A stretch of DNA of 64,000 bases from Metabacillus kandeliae (GTDB lineage Bacteria > Bacillota > Bacilli > Bacillales > Bacillaceae). Location of the stretch: contig NZ_JAJOZE010000008.1 of assembly GCF_021166585.1 (NCBI RefSeq), forward strand, positions 62,001-126,000, read 5' to 3'. A model generated the notes under the pieces. That model searched no databases. It was not told where the DNA came from and worked only from the letters and a program-made list of their open reading frames with translations. Within the stretch, counting starts at the first letter, position 1; every line of letters begins with the position of its first letter. Positions 26,979 to 36,775 of the stretch are shown here, in pieces. Both the position numbers and the translations under genes were made by a program.

Positions 26979-28781
26979 ATGGCTAGATTGGCAGAGTGGC
27001 GGAATGTTCAGGAAGAGCTTCGGGAAAAGCAGCAGCAGGAGGCAATGAAGCGCTTTGAGAAACGGTCAAAGGAAAGGAACAAAATGGCGGCACAGCTGGA
27101 GACGAAAAATCCGTTTGAGGTTGATTCGCCTGACAGGGCTGCGTTTCGCGCCTCTCTTATTCATCCGAGGGACGGGTTTGCGCTTGAGAGGATCATTAAT
27201 AGGGATGATTTGTTTCCAATCAGTTATTTGGAAGCCGGTTTGCGGGCAGGCAAGTCAGTGTGCCGGATTGAAGTCCGTGACAATATCGGCCGCATACTCG
27301 GTTATGGGACAGGTTTCTTAGTTTCGCCTTCTCTTCTTTTGACAAATAATCATGTGCTGAATGATGCGGCAGCTGCAGAGTTCAGTCTTGCGCAATTTAA
27401 CTATGAACTTGATCTTGAGCTGAAAGAGAAGAAAATAGAGAACTTCCGCATTGATCCAAAGCGGTTTTTCCTGACAGATGAGAAGCTGGATTATACGCTG
27501 GTCGCAATTGAGGAGACTTCCTCTAATGGGACTCCTGTTTCCCATTTCGGCTATTTGCCGCTGTATGCAAAATCAGGGAAAGCGCTTGTCGGCGAATGTG
27601 CTTCCATTATTCAGCATCCATCAGGGGCACCGAAATCTGTAGCGCTCAGGGATAATCAAATTACGGATGTGTTCGATGATTTTATCCATTATTCCTCTGA
27701 TACAAAAGAAGGCTCATCAGGGTCGCCTGTGATGAATGATGAGTGGAATGTGATCGCACTGCATCATTCAGGGGTACCTGATCCTGATGACAGTTCAAAG
27801 TTCATTGCCAATGAGGGTGTAAGGATCAGCAGCCTTGTAAAAGCCTTATCTGCAGCACATGGGAACTTGCCGGAGGAAATGAAAAAGCTAGCTGATTTTC
27901 TACTAAAGGATATGGAGCCTGAAGCAGAAAAGGCTAAGGAAGAGATTCTGGTTACAGAGGTTCTGAACAAAGATCATTACAAGGATGCGAAGGGATATGA
28001 TCCGGATTTTCTCGGGAAAAAGAACGCTGTTCCCCATCCCGATTTTAAAGCTGATTTAGAGAGTGATATTACCCCTGTGGAAGGCGGAGGCAAGGTTCTT
28101 GATTATACTCATTTCTCCATTGTCATGAGCAAGTCCCGCCGCATTGCCTTTTATACAGCGGTGAACATTGATGGCAGCAAGATCAAAGATGTTCCCAGAA
28201 AAGGGGATAAGTGGTATTTCGATCCAAGGATTGACCAAAGTCTTCAGTGCGGGCCTGAGCTGTATAAAAACAATCCGCTTGACCGGGGGCATCTTGTGCG
28301 CCGGAGAGATCCTGACTGGGGGCCTGAGGCAGAGAAAGCGAATCAGGATACCTTCCATTTTACGAACTGCTCTCCGCAGCACAGCAATCTAAATCAAAAA
28401 ACATGGCTTGAACTTGAGGACTATCTTTTATCGAATGCGGAAAATGAAAAAATGAAGGCTACTGTTTTTACAGGTCCTGTTTTCCGGGAGGATGACCTGG
28501 TTTACCGCGGAGTGAAGATTCCCGCAGAATTTTGGAAGGTCGCGGTTATGGTGAAAAGCGACGGCAGTTTGTCGGCTACCGCCTACCTTCAGTCACAGAA
28601 AAACCTGATCGGCAATTTGGAATTTGCCTATGGTCCCTATAAAACCTATCAAATTCCTGTCGCAAAGGTAGAAACGCTGACTGGACTGAATTTTAAAGAT
28701 CTTAAGAAATATGATCCGATCGGCAATATTGAAGCTTCCGCCGGTTATGAAATCCAGGGCTCTGCTGATATCAAGCTTTAA
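26979..28781 (+). CDS. cytoplasmic trypsin-like protease fused to a DRGH (NUC1) nuclease
   Basis: A 600-residue two-enzyme fusion. Residues 1-45 are a charged helix with no signal peptide. Residues about 65-300 are a trypsin-like serine protease: His125 in TNNHVL, Asp171 in KLDYTLVAI and Ser247 in GSSGSPV. A Glu/Lys linker follows (about 300-330). Residues about 370-590 are a DNA/RNA non-specific endonuclease of the Serratia type: DRGH 435-438 and the metal-binding Asn in NLNQKTW (N472). All catalytic residues are present. AAGGAGG lies nine bases before the ATG. The SOS box at the promoter links it to DNA damage. The combination suggests a damage-triggered effector, perhaps in phage defence or cell death; that role is inferred. 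It stands alone, with a terminator behind it. Confidence 0.85.
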   Translation: MARLAEWRNVQEELREKQQQEAMKRFEKRSKERNKMAAQLETKNPFEVDSPDRAAFRASLIHPRDGFALERIINRDDLFPISYLEAGLRAGKSVCRIEVRDNIGRILGYGTGFLVSPSLLLTNNHVLNDAAAAEFSLAQFNYELDLELKEKKIENFRIDPKRFFLTDEKLDYTLVAIEETSSNGTPVSHFGYLPLYAKSGKALVGECASIIQHPSGAPKSVALRDNQITDVFDDFIHYSSDTKEGSSGSPVMNDEWNVIALHHSGVPDPDDSSKFIANEGVRISSLVKALSAAHGNLPEEMKKLADFLLKDMEPEAEKAKEEILVTEVLNKDHYKDAKGYDPDFLGKKNAVPHPDFKADLESDITPVEGGGKVLDYTHFSIVMSKSRRIAFYTAVNIDGSKIKDVPRKGDKWYFDPRIDQSLQCGPELYKNNPLDRGHLVRRRDPDWGPEAEKANQDTFHFTNCSPQHSNLNQKTWLELEDYLLSNAENEKMKATVFTGPVFREDDLVYRGVKIPAEFWKVAVMVKSDGSLSATAYLQSQKNLIGNLEFAYGPYKTYQIPVAKVETLTGLNFKDLKKYDPIGNIEASAGYEIQGSADIKL

Positions 28782-28784
28782 TAG

Positions 28785-28822
28785 AAAAAGGAGCTGTCCA
28801 TTCTGGATCAGCTCCTTTTTTC
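28785..28822. terminator. bidirectional terminator
   Basis: AAAAAGGAGCTG and CAGCTCCTTTTTT flank a 12-base loop and serve the nuclease gene and the convergent hydroxylase gene. Confidence 0.88.
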
Positions 28823-28824
28823 GG

Positions 28825-29433
28825 TCATCTGCCTTCCAGGTCTTTGGCTGTCTCGCTCATGCTCACTTTCTTTTCATCCTTCAGTGTTCCAAAGAGAGCA
28901 TCTACAAATGGCGTTGATACGCCGAACCAGTACTTTTCATTTTTGTAGTGATGCAGAAGGTGTGACTTTTTCAGCCATTTGCCAAACCGTGTTTTTGGTT
29001 TAGCCGGTCTGTGAGCGACATAGTGCTTCCATTCGTAAAAAAGGAGCATGCAAATGAGTCCGAGTCCGAAAGCAAGTGCTGCTTGCAGTGACTGGCTGAA
29101 AAGAAAAAAGAGAGAAACAAGAACAGTAAAATTCGGAAGGCTGTACCAAACCGGGAGAAACAATAGCTTTAAGTCCTGCGGATCTGTGTGATGATCATAA
29201 TGTAATCGCTTTAATAATTTAAGAAAGTAAGGATTGCTTGGTGCTTTCAGATGAAAAAAGAAGCGGTGTGTAAAGTATTCGCTGAACATAAACACCACAA
29301 GGCCGATGATCCAGCAAACAAGGGATGAAAGATGGAATGATGCCAGAAATAGATAGACGGCCAGGAATAGTGCAAGTACAGCCATAATGAGAAAGTCTGT
29401 ATGCAGGATAAAATTTCGATAAAAGTGCTTCAT
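28825..29433 (-). CDS. sterol desaturase/fatty acid hydroxylase family protein
   Basis: A 202-residue membrane enzyme with four hydrophobic segments. The eight-histidine di-iron pattern is clear: HRFFFH, HYDHH, HYVAHR and HLLHH. Members hydroxylate or desaturate lipid acyl chains or carotenoids using oxygen. The substrate here is unknown, though a membrane lipid is likely. The C-terminal 20 residues are polar. It stands alone, with AGGGGAG before the ATG. Confidence 0.88.
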   Translation of the reverse strand: MKHFYRNFILHTDFLIMAVLALFLAVYLFLASFHLSSLVCWIIGLVVFMFSEYFTHRFFFHLKAPSNPYFLKLLKRLHYDHHTDPQDLKLLFLPVWYSLPNFTVLVSLFFLFSQSLQAALAFGLGLICMLLFYEWKHYVAHRPAKPKTRFGKWLKKSHLLHHYKNEKYWFGVSTPFVDALFGTLKDEKKVSMSETAKDLEGR

Positions 29434-29476
29434 GTACTCCCCTCCCTTTTTTATCCTTTATATTCCATTTTTCCGC

Positions 29477-29504
29477 AAAAAAGACCTGCCTCAAGGCAGG
29501 TCTT
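29477..29504 (-). terminator. terminator of the yvbH-like gene
   Basis: AAGACCTGCC, loop TCAA, GGCAGGTCTT; the minus strand ends in a T-run (TTTTTTGC). Confidence 0.88.
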
Positions 29505-29510
29505 CCTTAC

Positions 29511-30125
29511 TTAATTGTTGATATATTTTTCGTACACAGCCCCAAAATCCTTCTCATGGTACTGCTCCCTGACAGATGTCAGCCATGTAAAACCGAAATC
29601 AGTCAGCTCTCTGTATGTAATCGGCATTTTATTATCTTCGTTTCTTGTATTCTGCATGATCGTGACCGCTTTTTCCAGGCTTTGGTTAGCCATGTCCATA
29701 TGGATGCGGTTTTCGTGGGTGATTTCTTCGATTTTGAGCAGGGATTTGTATAAATCCTTCAGCTGGTCGATCTGGTCTTTGCGTACATCAATGCTGAATT
29801 TTTCTTTTCCAAGGGTGAACTTGATTTCCACGTCCATGTCGACCTTGCCCGCTGTTTCCAGCAGAACGTCTGAAATTTTATGGCGGGAATAAGTATAGCG
29901 TTTCAGCGTCCTTTTGGAGGAAACAGCACTTTCCCCATCAACATGAATGATGGCCAGGTTCGTAAAGCAGTATTCATCCGCTTTTGTTTTGATTAAAAAA
30001 TAAATTTTCTCATTGTCTTCGTGCATCACATAATCGTCTGCATCTGTTTTATCAAAGTCAGCAGGTGAAATAATCGTTCCGATATCAGAGAGGCCGAGTG
30101 CGTCAGAAGCTAGTTTTTTGAACAT
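29511..30125 (-). CDS. yvbH: YvbH-like PH-domain protein
   Basis: A 204-residue soluble protein resembling B. subtilis YvbH. Residues about 1-125 form a bacterial PH-like domain (MFKKLASDALGLSDIGTIISPADFDKTDADDYVMHED...), and the C-terminal 75 residues are the helical YvbH extension (NRIHMDMANQSLEKAVTIM...). The biological role is not known in any species that I am aware of. It is a single-gene unit. Confidence 0.78.
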   Translation of the reverse strand: MFKKLASDALGLSDIGTIISPADFDKTDADDYVMHEDNEKIYFLIKTKADEYCFTNLAIIHVDGESAVSSKRTLKRYTYSRHKISDVLLETAGKVDMDVEIKFTLGKEKFSIDVRKDQIDQLKDLYKSLLKIEEITHENRIHMDMANQSLEKAVTIMQNTRNEDNKMPITYRELTDFGFTWLTSVREQYHEKDFGAVYEKYINN

Positions 30126-30219
30126 GCTACCATTCCTTTCAGAGTAAACTTCCCTCCCTTATTTTAACAATAACAATAAAGGATGAGTAGATTTATTTCT
30201 GATAGCAGCACACGATCTT

Positions 30220-30402
30220 TTATTTTCCCAGGTGATCCGCTGTCCCGTCTTCCCGTTCAATCACTCCGTCAATCGTTCCCTCTGCCATGCTGTCGCTTAC
30301 CTGCTCATGTGTCACCGCGAGACCTGAGGATAGCTCGTCCTTTTTCTCGTAATCCTGATTTTCGAATATTCTTCCTGCCAGCTGGTCATTTTGTTTTTTC
30401 AT
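30220..30402 (-). CDS. yozQ: YozQ-family small protein (DUF4025)
   Basis: A 60-residue acidic protein with the conserved core DELSSGLAVTHEQVSDSMAEGTIDG, characteristic of the YozQ family of Bacillaceae. AAGGAGG lies eight bases upstream of the ATG, so it is real despite its size. The family is hydrophilic and of unknown function; it is found in spore-formers. Confidence 0.82.
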   Translation of the reverse strand: MKKQNDQLAGRIFENQDYEKKDELSSGLAVTHEQVSDSMAEGTIDGVIEREDGTADHLGK

Positions 30403-30548
30403 TTATTTGTCCTCCTTTGCCTTCTACCTGTATTATGGTCTATAGAAGATTCATTTATGAGAATCTATTGGAGCCTGATATGCATAACATTTTGGATCCA
30501 GCTGAAAAATAAATTTCAGGAAATGCGAGAAATGGTGGGGTTAAAAAA

Positions 30549-31781
30549 ATGAAGCTTTTTACAGATAGCGATTTAGATGGTTTGGGATGCAGCGCCTTGG
30601 CGAAGCTTGCCTATGGAGATAAAGCGGATGTTTATTATTGCTCGCCGCGGAATTTGAATCAGCGGGTGGAATATTTTCTTGATCAGCCTGATAATAGCAA
30701 AATCGACATGACGATTACGGATTTGTCTGTGAATGAAGAAATTGAAGCAAGGCTTGAGGAACGTTTTAAAAAGGGACAGTTTGTCCAGCTGATTGATCAT
30801 CATGTAACAGCGATGCGTTTAAATGACAGGAAGTGGGGTTTTGTTAAGCCGGAGTATGAGGACGGCCGGAAGTCATGTGCGACTTCTCTGTATTATGAGT
30901 ATTTAATGGAGCATGGGCTGCTTGAGCAAACGGGCGCTTTGGATGAATTTACTGATCTTGTCCGCCAGTATGATACGTGGGAATGGGAAAAGAATGAAAA
31001 TGTCAAAGCGAAACGGCTCAATGACTTGTTTTATTTGTTTGAAAGAGGCAAGTTTGAAGAGGATATTTTAAGAAGGCTTCGGGAAAACAAGGATGCGTTT
31101 GACCTGACAGAAACGGAAACCATGCTGATGGATATTGAGGAAAACAAAATCAGCCGCTACATAAATGCGAAAAACAGGCAGATCATTCAAACCTTTGTGG
31201 ATGAATTTTGCGTTGGGCTTGTGCATGCAGAGCAGTATTTATCAGAGCTTGGAAACGCGCTGAATAAGCTCAATCCGCATCTTGATATGATTGTGCTGCT
31301 GAATGTCGGCGGCAAAAAAGCCGGCTTCCGCACCATTCATGAGGATGTGAATGTGTCTGAGTTCGCTTCGCGTTTCGGCGGTGGCGGCCATCCGAAGGCT
31401 TCAGGCTGCGAGCTGACAGAAGAGGCGTTTGATCACTTTGTTCTGAAGGCTTTCCCTCTCCAGCCGCTGAAGCCTGATCCTGAGCGGAATGAACTTAATG
31501 TGAAGAATGCTCCTTACGGGACTTATTATGAAAACAGGCTAGGAGACATTTCTTTTATCATGCCTGTGTCTGACCAATGCTTTGAAGTGCTGCAAAACGG
31601 CGAAAATGCCGGCAGTTTTTCTTCTTATGAAGAAGCCGAGAGGCATATTAAACGTCACTATGGTTCATGGCTCAGGTTTGATGACGCATGCGTTCTTCAT
31701 CTCTCCACAGCCCTGCGGATCCCGGCTGAGGAAGTAAAAGCAAATTATGAAAAGGCTGTAAAACAGGCCTTTAATGGATAA
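30549..31781 (+). CDS. nrnB: DHH/DHHA1 phosphoesterase, NrnB-like oligoribonuclease
   Basis: A 410-residue protein of the DHH superfamily. The N-terminal motif is TDSDLDGLGC (Asp6, Asp8, Asp10), the DHH motif is IDHHVT (near residue 83), and the DHHA1 substrate loop is GGGGHPKASG (near 280-289). The C-terminal 100 residues form an extension. It resembles B. subtilis NrnB (YngD), which degrades nano-RNA and pApA in the cytoplasm. The match is by motif and overall layout, so a different small oligonucleotide or cyclic-dinucleotide product is possible. The ribosome binding site is GGTGGGG before ATG. Confidence 0.78.
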   Translation: MKLFTDSDLDGLGCSALAKLAYGDKADVYYCSPRNLNQRVEYFLDQPDNSKIDMTITDLSVNEEIEARLEERFKKGQFVQLIDHHVTAMRLNDRKWGFVKPEYEDGRKSCATSLYYEYLMEHGLLEQTGALDEFTDLVRQYDTWEWEKNENVKAKRLNDLFYLFERGKFEEDILRRLRENKDAFDLTETETMLMDIEENKISRYINAKNRQIIQTFVDEFCVGLVHAEQYLSELGNALNKLNPHLDMIVLLNVGGKKAGFRTIHEDVNVSEFASRFGGGGHPKASGCELTEEAFDHFVLKAFPLQPLKPDPERNELNVKNAPYGTYYENRLGDISFIMPVSDQCFEVLQNGENAGSFSSYEEAERHIKRHYGSWLRFDDACVLHLSTALRIPAEEVKANYEKAVKQAFNG

Positions 31782-31784
31782 ACA

Positions 31785-31816
31785 GAATGCTGGCCCCCAC
31801 AGGGCCAGCATTTTTA
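31785..31816. terminator. bidirectional terminator
   Basis: ATGCTGGCCC (31787-31796) and GGGCCAGCAT (31802-31811) with T-run; it serves nrnB and the convergent kyn operon. Confidence 0.9.
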
Positions 31817-32653
31817 TATTTCAGTGCGCAAATCCCACAGTTCGGGGAAGAATTGCTGATCGAGCACTTTTCTTAAATAATGAACGCCTGATGAGCCGCC
31901 TGTTCCCTGTTTAAAGCCGATAATCCGCTCAACGGTTTTCATATGGCGGAAACGCCATTGCTGGAGCCAGTCTTCAATATCGACGAGCTTTTCTGCAAGC
32001 TGGTACAAATCCCAGTAGCGGCGGTTATCACGGTAAACAGCGAGCCATGCTGCCTTGACGGATTCATTTTTCACATAAGGCTTTGTCCAGTCCCGATTTA
32101 CTATTTCTTCGTCAATCACAAAACCGGCCTTAACGAGAGCCTGAATTGCGACGTCATACAATCCTTCAGATGTATAAGCCTTCTTCAGCTCTGCCTGAAG
32201 CTCAGGATCTTTTTCATAGATTTTCAATACGTGCGGGGTTTTATAGCCAAGGGCAAATTCAATCATCCGGTACTGAAAGGATTGAAAACCTGATGCCTGG
32301 CCGAGCTTATCACGGAATTCCATGTACTCGGACGGTGTAAGGGTTGAAAGGACATCCCATGCCTGGATAATCTGTGACTGGGTTTTAGATACCCTTGCCA
32401 GCTGTTTAAAGGCTGTTTGCAGCTCTTCTTTTTTTAGCGCATCAATAGCTGAATGGAGTTCATGAAGGATCAGCTTCATCCAGAGCTCGCTCACCTGGTG
32501 GATGATAATAAACAGCATTTCATCATGGTGGTCAGAAAGCCTGTTTTGGCTGGATAAAATTTGATCCAGCTGCAGGTATTCCCCATAGGTCATATTTTCC
32601 CGAAAATCTGTGTGTATGGATTTTTCTGTATCTGCCGGCTGCTTTTTCACCAT
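31814..32653 (-). CDS. kynA: tryptophan 2,3-dioxygenase
   Basis: A 279-residue cytoplasmic heme enzyme that opens the indole ring of L-tryptophan to N-formylkynurenine. The heme-binding His237 is in [13 protein letters not shown] and the active-site His52 in [10 protein letters not shown]. The substrate loop [11 protein letters not shown] is intact. It is the last gene of kynU-kynB-kynA and overlaps kynB by seven bases (ATGGTGA). Confidence 0.96.
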   Translation of the reverse strand: MVKKQPADTEKSIHTDFRENMTYGEYLQLDQILSSQNRLSDHHDEMLFIIIHQVSELWMKLILHELHSAIDALKKEELQTAFKQLARVSKTQSQIIQAWDVLSTLTPSEYMEFRDKLGQASGFQSFQYRMIEFALGYKTPHVLKIYEKDPELQAELKKAYTSEGLYDVAIQALVKAGFVIDEEIVNRDWTKPYVKNESVKAAWLAVYRDNRRYWDLYQLAEKLVDIEDWLQQWRFRHMKTVERIIGFKQGTGGSSGVHYLRKVLDQQFFPELWDLRTEI

Positions 32654-33294
32654 TCTCTCTCTCCTCCTTGTATTTTTCTAAGCACCGCGCGCACTGGGCT
32701 GCCGTCTGCCCCTTTAATGCGAAGCGGCAGAGCAATCAATTCATAGTCCCCTTCTTCCACATGATCCAGCATAATGTTTTCCAGAATATGAACACCATGC
32801 GCATGCAGCGCGTGGTGCGCCGTCATATCTTTGCTGTCTGGATTGTCGACGGAAGGAACATCAACACCGATCAGAAATATCCCCTGCTGTTCTAAATAAG
32901 CGGCGCAATCCTCCTGGATGGGAACAAGACTGTCAGGGAAAGTTTCAGGTTTATTCGGAACGGCTGTTTTTAAAAGCAGACGCTCTGCTCCTTGGAGCTG
33001 AAATTCTTCAAGTGTTTTTCGGCTGATTTCCGGAAAACCTGAAACATCAATCACCCTTGCCCGTCCGATAAACAGGCTGATATCAAGTTCGTCAATTGTC
33101 AGGGCTTCATTTAAAAAATGAAACGGGGCATCCACATGAGTTCCGGTGTGCAGACTTGTGGTGATCTTACCAATGTTCACCGATCCTGTTTTTTCTTTCG
33201 TAAATGCTGTTTCATAAGAAAACGGTGTATCCCCTGCCCAGTGGGCAATCTCCTTTGAAAGCGGCTGCGAGATATCGATCCATTTTCCTGTCAT
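32647..33294 (-). CDS. kynB: kynurenine formamidase (arylformamidase)
   Basis: A 215-residue metal-dependent cyclase-family enzyme that hydrolyses N-formylkynurenine to kynurenine and formate. The zinc motif [12 protein letters not shown] carries His49, His53 and Asp55. It is joined to kynU by an ATGA overlap and to kynA by a 7-base overlap, so all three are one translationally coupled operon. Confidence 0.95.
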   Translation of the reverse strand: MTGKWIDISQPLSKEIAHWAGDTPFSYETAFTKEKTGSVNIGKITTSLHTGTHVDAPFHFLNEALTIDELDISLFIGRARVIDVSGFPEISRKTLEEFQLQGAERLLLKTAVPNKPETFPDSLVPIQEDCAAYLEQQGIFLIGVDVPSVDNPDSKDMTAHHALHAHGVHILENIMLDHVEEGDYELIALPLRIKGADGSPVRAVLRKIQGGEREW

Positions 33295-34568
33295 GCAATC
33301 ACCCCGCGCTTGTTTTCAAAAGCTTTGTAGGACTCTTCCTTCATAATCGTTTTTAGAGCTTCTATAGAAAGCCGAACATCCTCAAAAGAGTTGTATAAAG
33401 CAACAGGTGCAAGACGGATGCCGTTTGGCGAGCGGAAATCAGGGATGATACTCTTTTCCTTTAATGCCCGGCAAATTCTCGCTGCTTCCGGATGCTCCAG
33501 AAATACATGCCCGCCCCTTGTCTCGTCTTTCGGATTGCGAATGAGAAACCCGAATTCTGAAAGCTCCTCTTCAATGAGCTCCATCATGTACTCGGTAAGC
33601 CTGAGGGATTTTTCTCTAATGGAGCCTATTCCCGCTTCTTTGAACATGGCGAGTGAGCCGATCAGCGGCGCCATGCTCAGCACATGCGGGGTGCCCATTT
33701 GATAGGCGCCGGCATGACCGGCAGGCGTCAGCTCATGTTCCATGTCAAACTGCTTTTCTTTATCAGAGCTGAACCATCCAGCAAGACCCGGCGTTTTGCC
33801 GAAATGGCGGCTGTTGACATAAAGCCCTGCCACAGCGCCAGGGCCGCCGTTTAAATGCTTGTAGGTGCACCAAAAAGCAAAGTCTGTTCCCCATTCTGAT
33901 AAGGAGTGCGGGACAGAACCGATCGAATGGCACAAATCAAATCCAATCAAAATGCCTTTTTCATGTGCTGCTTCTGTCAGCTTTTTCATATCAAGGATTT
34001 GTCCGCTTCGATATTGCACACCTGATAGGACAACAAGCGCCGTTTCCTCTGTCATGGCAGCAAGCAGATCTTCTTCTGCAAGAAGATGCCCGTCTTTGCT
34101 CTTTACTTTGACTAAGTGCTCTTCCGGGTCATATCCTTTCAGTTTCAGCTGGCTTTGCAGCGCGTATATATCAGTTGGAAAGGAGATTTCGTCCGTCACA
34201 ATTTTTGTGCGTTTTCCTTCCGGCTGATAAAAGGTGGCTGCGAGCTGGTGAAGATTAGAAGTCGTGGAACCGGTTACAATTGTTTCATTGCTTTTAGCTC
34301 CAATGATCGGCGCCAAGGCTTCTCCCAATGATTCAGCCAGGTAATACCACGGATGCTTTCCTTCTGTCCAGCCGTCTATGCCATATGATTTCCATGATTG
34401 CAGCAGTTCCAGCACAGCTTGCTCCGACCGCTTCGAAAGCAGGCCGAGGGAATTGCCATCTAAATAAATGCTGCCTTCCTTTATGTAAAATTCCTTGCGA
34501 AAATGCTTCAGCTCATCCTTCTCGTCGAGCATGCCGGCATATTCCGGTGTGTTTTTTCTCATTTGCAT
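33291..34568 (-). CDS. kynU: kynureninase
   Basis: A 425-residue PLP enzyme that cleaves kynurenine to anthranilate and alanine. The PLP lysine is K237 in [13 protein letters not shown]. The substrate and PLP motifs [16 protein letters not shown] and FDLCHSIG are present. It is first in the operon. Because no 3-hydroxyanthranilate genes are present, the pathway likely stops at anthranilate, which could return to tryptophan synthesis or be secreted. A TATAAT -10 box lies at 34605-34610 on the minus strand. Confidence 0.95.
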   Translation of the reverse strand: MQMRKNTPEYAGMLDEKDELKHFRKEFYIKEGSIYLDGNSLGLLSKRSEQAVLELLQSWKSYGIDGWTEGKHPWYYLAESLGEALAPIIGAKSNETIVTGSTTSNLHQLAATFYQPEGKRTKIVTDEISFPTDIYALQSQLKLKGYDPEEHLVKVKSKDGHLLAEEDLLAAMTEETALVVLSGVQYRSGQILDMKKLTEAAHEKGILIGFDLCHSIGSVPHSLSEWGTDFAFWCTYKHLNGGPGAVAGLYVNSRHFGKTPGLAGWFSSDKEKQFDMEHELTPAGHAGAYQMGTPHVLSMAPLIGSLAMFKEAGIGSIREKSLRLTEYMMELIEEELSEFGFLIRNPKDETRGGHVFLEHPEAARICRALKEKSIIPDFRSPNGIRLAPVALYNSFEDVRLSIEALKTIMKEESYKAFENKRGVIA

Positions 34569-34761
34569 ATACTCATCCCTTTCCCATTTGCGGCCTGCAC
34601 TAAAATTATACTGCAGATAAAGGCTGACAAAGGAAAGTTTTTATTATTTTTCATTAAAATACGATGAGAATAATCGTTATTTAAAAATTACATGCTATAT
34701 TGTTTTAAATCCCTTCACTTAGGTGAAAAGCTGTTAAGGGATGATCTATGGAGGGCAGACG

Positions 34762-36045
34762 ATGAGCCACTTTTTTTCATTATTTGAGCATCACAGCTAT
34801 CTTATTTTGTTTGCCGTTACAGCTCTTGAGCTGATTGCTTTGCCTGTATCAAGCGAATTTTTCATGAGCTATGCGGGCTATTTTGTGTTTCAGGGAAAAA
34901 TGAATTATATATTAACTGTTTTAGCTGCATTTGCTGCTGCTGGACTGGCAGTTACCATTACCTACTGGATTGGCCGGCTTGGAGGGTACAGATTAGTGGA
35001 AAGGTATGGCCGTTATTTTCACTTCGGGCCGAAGCAGTACGAAAAAACAGCAGCCTGGTTTGATAAGTCTGGTAAGGGGTTGCTGCTCTTTGCTTACTTT
35101 CTCCCAGGAGTGCGGCATTTGACAGGCTACTTTGCCGGCATCTCAAAAATGCCATTTCGGACATATATGCTTCTTTCTTATATTGGGGCAAGCTTGTGGG
35201 CATTCTGCTTTATCTCACTTGGGGTTCTGCTTGGCCCTAAATGGGAGACTTTCCATCAATTTGCCGGAAGATATCTTCTTGTCCTGGTTGTGATTGTCGG
35301 CTTGTTTTTGGCTGTTCTCACCGCTTACAGGCTGTACAGAAAGCCTATAAGACATTTTTTCAGCCAGTATTTCGCCAAGCTCCTGACTCATTTTCATACC
35401 ATCAGGGCAACGGGGATTTTTCTGATCTTCCTTTTTGCCGCTTTTATCGGCATGATGGCTTTGATGATTGGCATTGCTCAGGACTATTTGAATAATGAAT
35501 TCACAAGGTTTAATGAGGTTGCGGGAATCATAGGCCATAGACTGTTTGCTCTGCCGGGAATTCAGGGCACTGAGAATGTTATTCTATTTTTCCAATCGAC
35601 TTATGTATTGGGAGCAGCCGTTTTCTGTTCCATGCTGATCATTTGGAAGAGAGAGCCAGAGCGAAGGCTTGAAACGGTTATGACAGCGGTCATTCTAGGC
35701 GGCGGGCCTCTCTATTTTTACCTTGTGAAAAAAGCGCTTGGACTTGTTCATTCTCTCGTTACAGCAAATCTGCCACTGTCTCCCTCATTTCCATATGAAT
35801 ACAGCATGACTGCCATCATTGTTTACGGCACTTGCTTATTTGTTCTGCTAAGGCATTCATACAGCAAGCGAGTCCAGCTATTTGCGCCGGTCTTATGTGT
35901 CTTTCTCCTGCTCTCACTTGCTGCGGCTGAGATTGCCAAATATTCGATTCTGCCCGGTGATCTTGCAGGCGGATATGTGTTTGGCACAGTTTGGATCGTT
36001 TTCAACTTTCTGCTTTTTGAACTGATCAGGGTAGGCGTAAGATAA
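34762..36045 (+). CDS. DedA-family protein with degenerate PAP2-like C-terminal half
   Basis: A 427-residue membrane protein. The ATG at 34762 follows GGAGGGC; the upstream in-frame ATG (34741) overlaps that site. Residues 1 to about 205 are a DedA domain (LELIALPVSSEFFMSYAGYF, FLPGVRHLTGYFAGISKM), a family of lipid scramblase-like transporters. Residues about 215-427 have six more helices in the order of a PAP2 phosphatase, but the catalytic motifs are altered: no KX6RP in KKALGLVHS, SFPYEYSM in place of PSGHS, and PGDLAGGY in place of the His-Asp motif. It is therefore probably not a phosphatase. It is followed 31 bp on by a two-component system. Confidence 0.8.
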   Translation: MSHFFSLFEHHSYLILFAVTALELIALPVSSEFFMSYAGYFVFQGKMNYILTVLAAFAAAGLAVTITYWIGRLGGYRLVERYGRYFHFGPKQYEKTAAWFDKSGKGLLLFAYFLPGVRHLTGYFAGISKMPFRTYMLLSYIGASLWAFCFISLGVLLGPKWETFHQFAGRYLLVLVVIVGLFLAVLTAYRLYRKPIRHFFSQYFAKLLTHFHTIRATGIFLIFLFAAFIGMMALMIGIAQDYLNNEFTRFNEVAGIIGHRLFALPGIQGTENVILFFQSTYVLGAAVFCSMLIIWKREPERRLETVMTAVILGGGPLYFYLVKKALGLVHSLVTANLPLSPSFPYEYSMTAIIVYGTCLFVLLRHSYSKRVQLFAPVLCVFLLLSLAAAEIAKYSILPGDLAGGYVFGTVWIVFNFLLFELIRVGVR

Positions 36046-36076
36046 GATGATAGAAAATTGGGAAGTGTGATATACG

Positions 36077-36775
36077 TTGAAGAAACGGATTTTAATTATA
36101 GAAGATGAAGAAAAAATCGCAAAAGTTTTAAAAATTGAGCTCAGTTTTGAAGGCTATGAAGTTTTTACTGCTTACAACGGGAAGTCTGGTCTGCAGTCGG
36201 CTTTTAGCCTTCAGCCTGACTGTATTCTTTTAGATGTGATGCTCCCTGAAATGAGCGGAATTGACGTGCTGAAGAAATTAAGGCAGGAAGATGCAGTAAC
36301 CCCGGTTATCCTGCTGACAGCAAGAACTTCCACTTTAGATAAGGTGCATGGTCTTGATCACGGGGCGAACGACTATATAACAAAGCCATTCGAAATTGAA
36401 GAGCTGCTGGCAAGAATCAGGGCAGCGATGAGACAAATCGGAGCTGCCGGAACAAAAGCACAGGATGCGCGTACTATTCTGGGAGCCTCGGATCTATCAG
36501 TCAACACGGAAACAAGGGAGGTTATTAGAGGAGAGCGCACTCTTACCCTGACCCCAACCGAATTTGAACTGCTGGTTTACTTGCTCATTAACAAAAACAA
36601 AATTGTGACACGGGAAGGCATTCTCACAAACGTATGGGGCTATGAATATGAAGGCGAAACCAATATCATCGATGTGTATATCCGCTATTTGCGCAAAAAA
36701 ATTGACCAGGAAGGCGAGGAGCCTCTAATTACAACGGTCAGGGGTGTCGGATATATGATAAAGGATAAAAAATGA
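36077..36775 (+). CDS. OmpR-family response regulator
   Basis: A 232-residue regulator with a receiver domain (acidic patch D10-E12, phosphorylated Asp53 in LLDVMLPE, Thr and Lys in LLTAR and YITKPFEIEELLARI) and a C-terminal winged helix (TLTPTEFELLVYL...NIIDVYIRYLRKKI). It starts at TTG 36077 after GGGAAGTG. It overlaps the kinase gene by ATGA. The target genes are not evident; the DedA gene just upstream is a candidate. Confidence 0.92.
   Translation: MKKRILIIEDEEKIAKVLKIELSFEGYEVFTAYNGKSGLQSAFSLQPDCILLDVMLPEMSGIDVLKKLRQEDAVTPVILLTARTSTLDKVHGLDHGANDYITKPFEIEELLARIRAAMRQIGAAGTKAQDARTILGASDLSVNTETREVIRGERTLTLTPTEFELLVYLLINKNKIVTREGILTNVWGYEYEGETNIIDVYIRYLRKKIDQEGEEPLITTVRGVGYMIKDKK

Noticed and set aside
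26936-27049. A 37-residue open frame overlapping the protease-nuclease start
   Set aside because: It is out of frame with a clear gene start, lacks a good ribosome binding site and its composition looks random.
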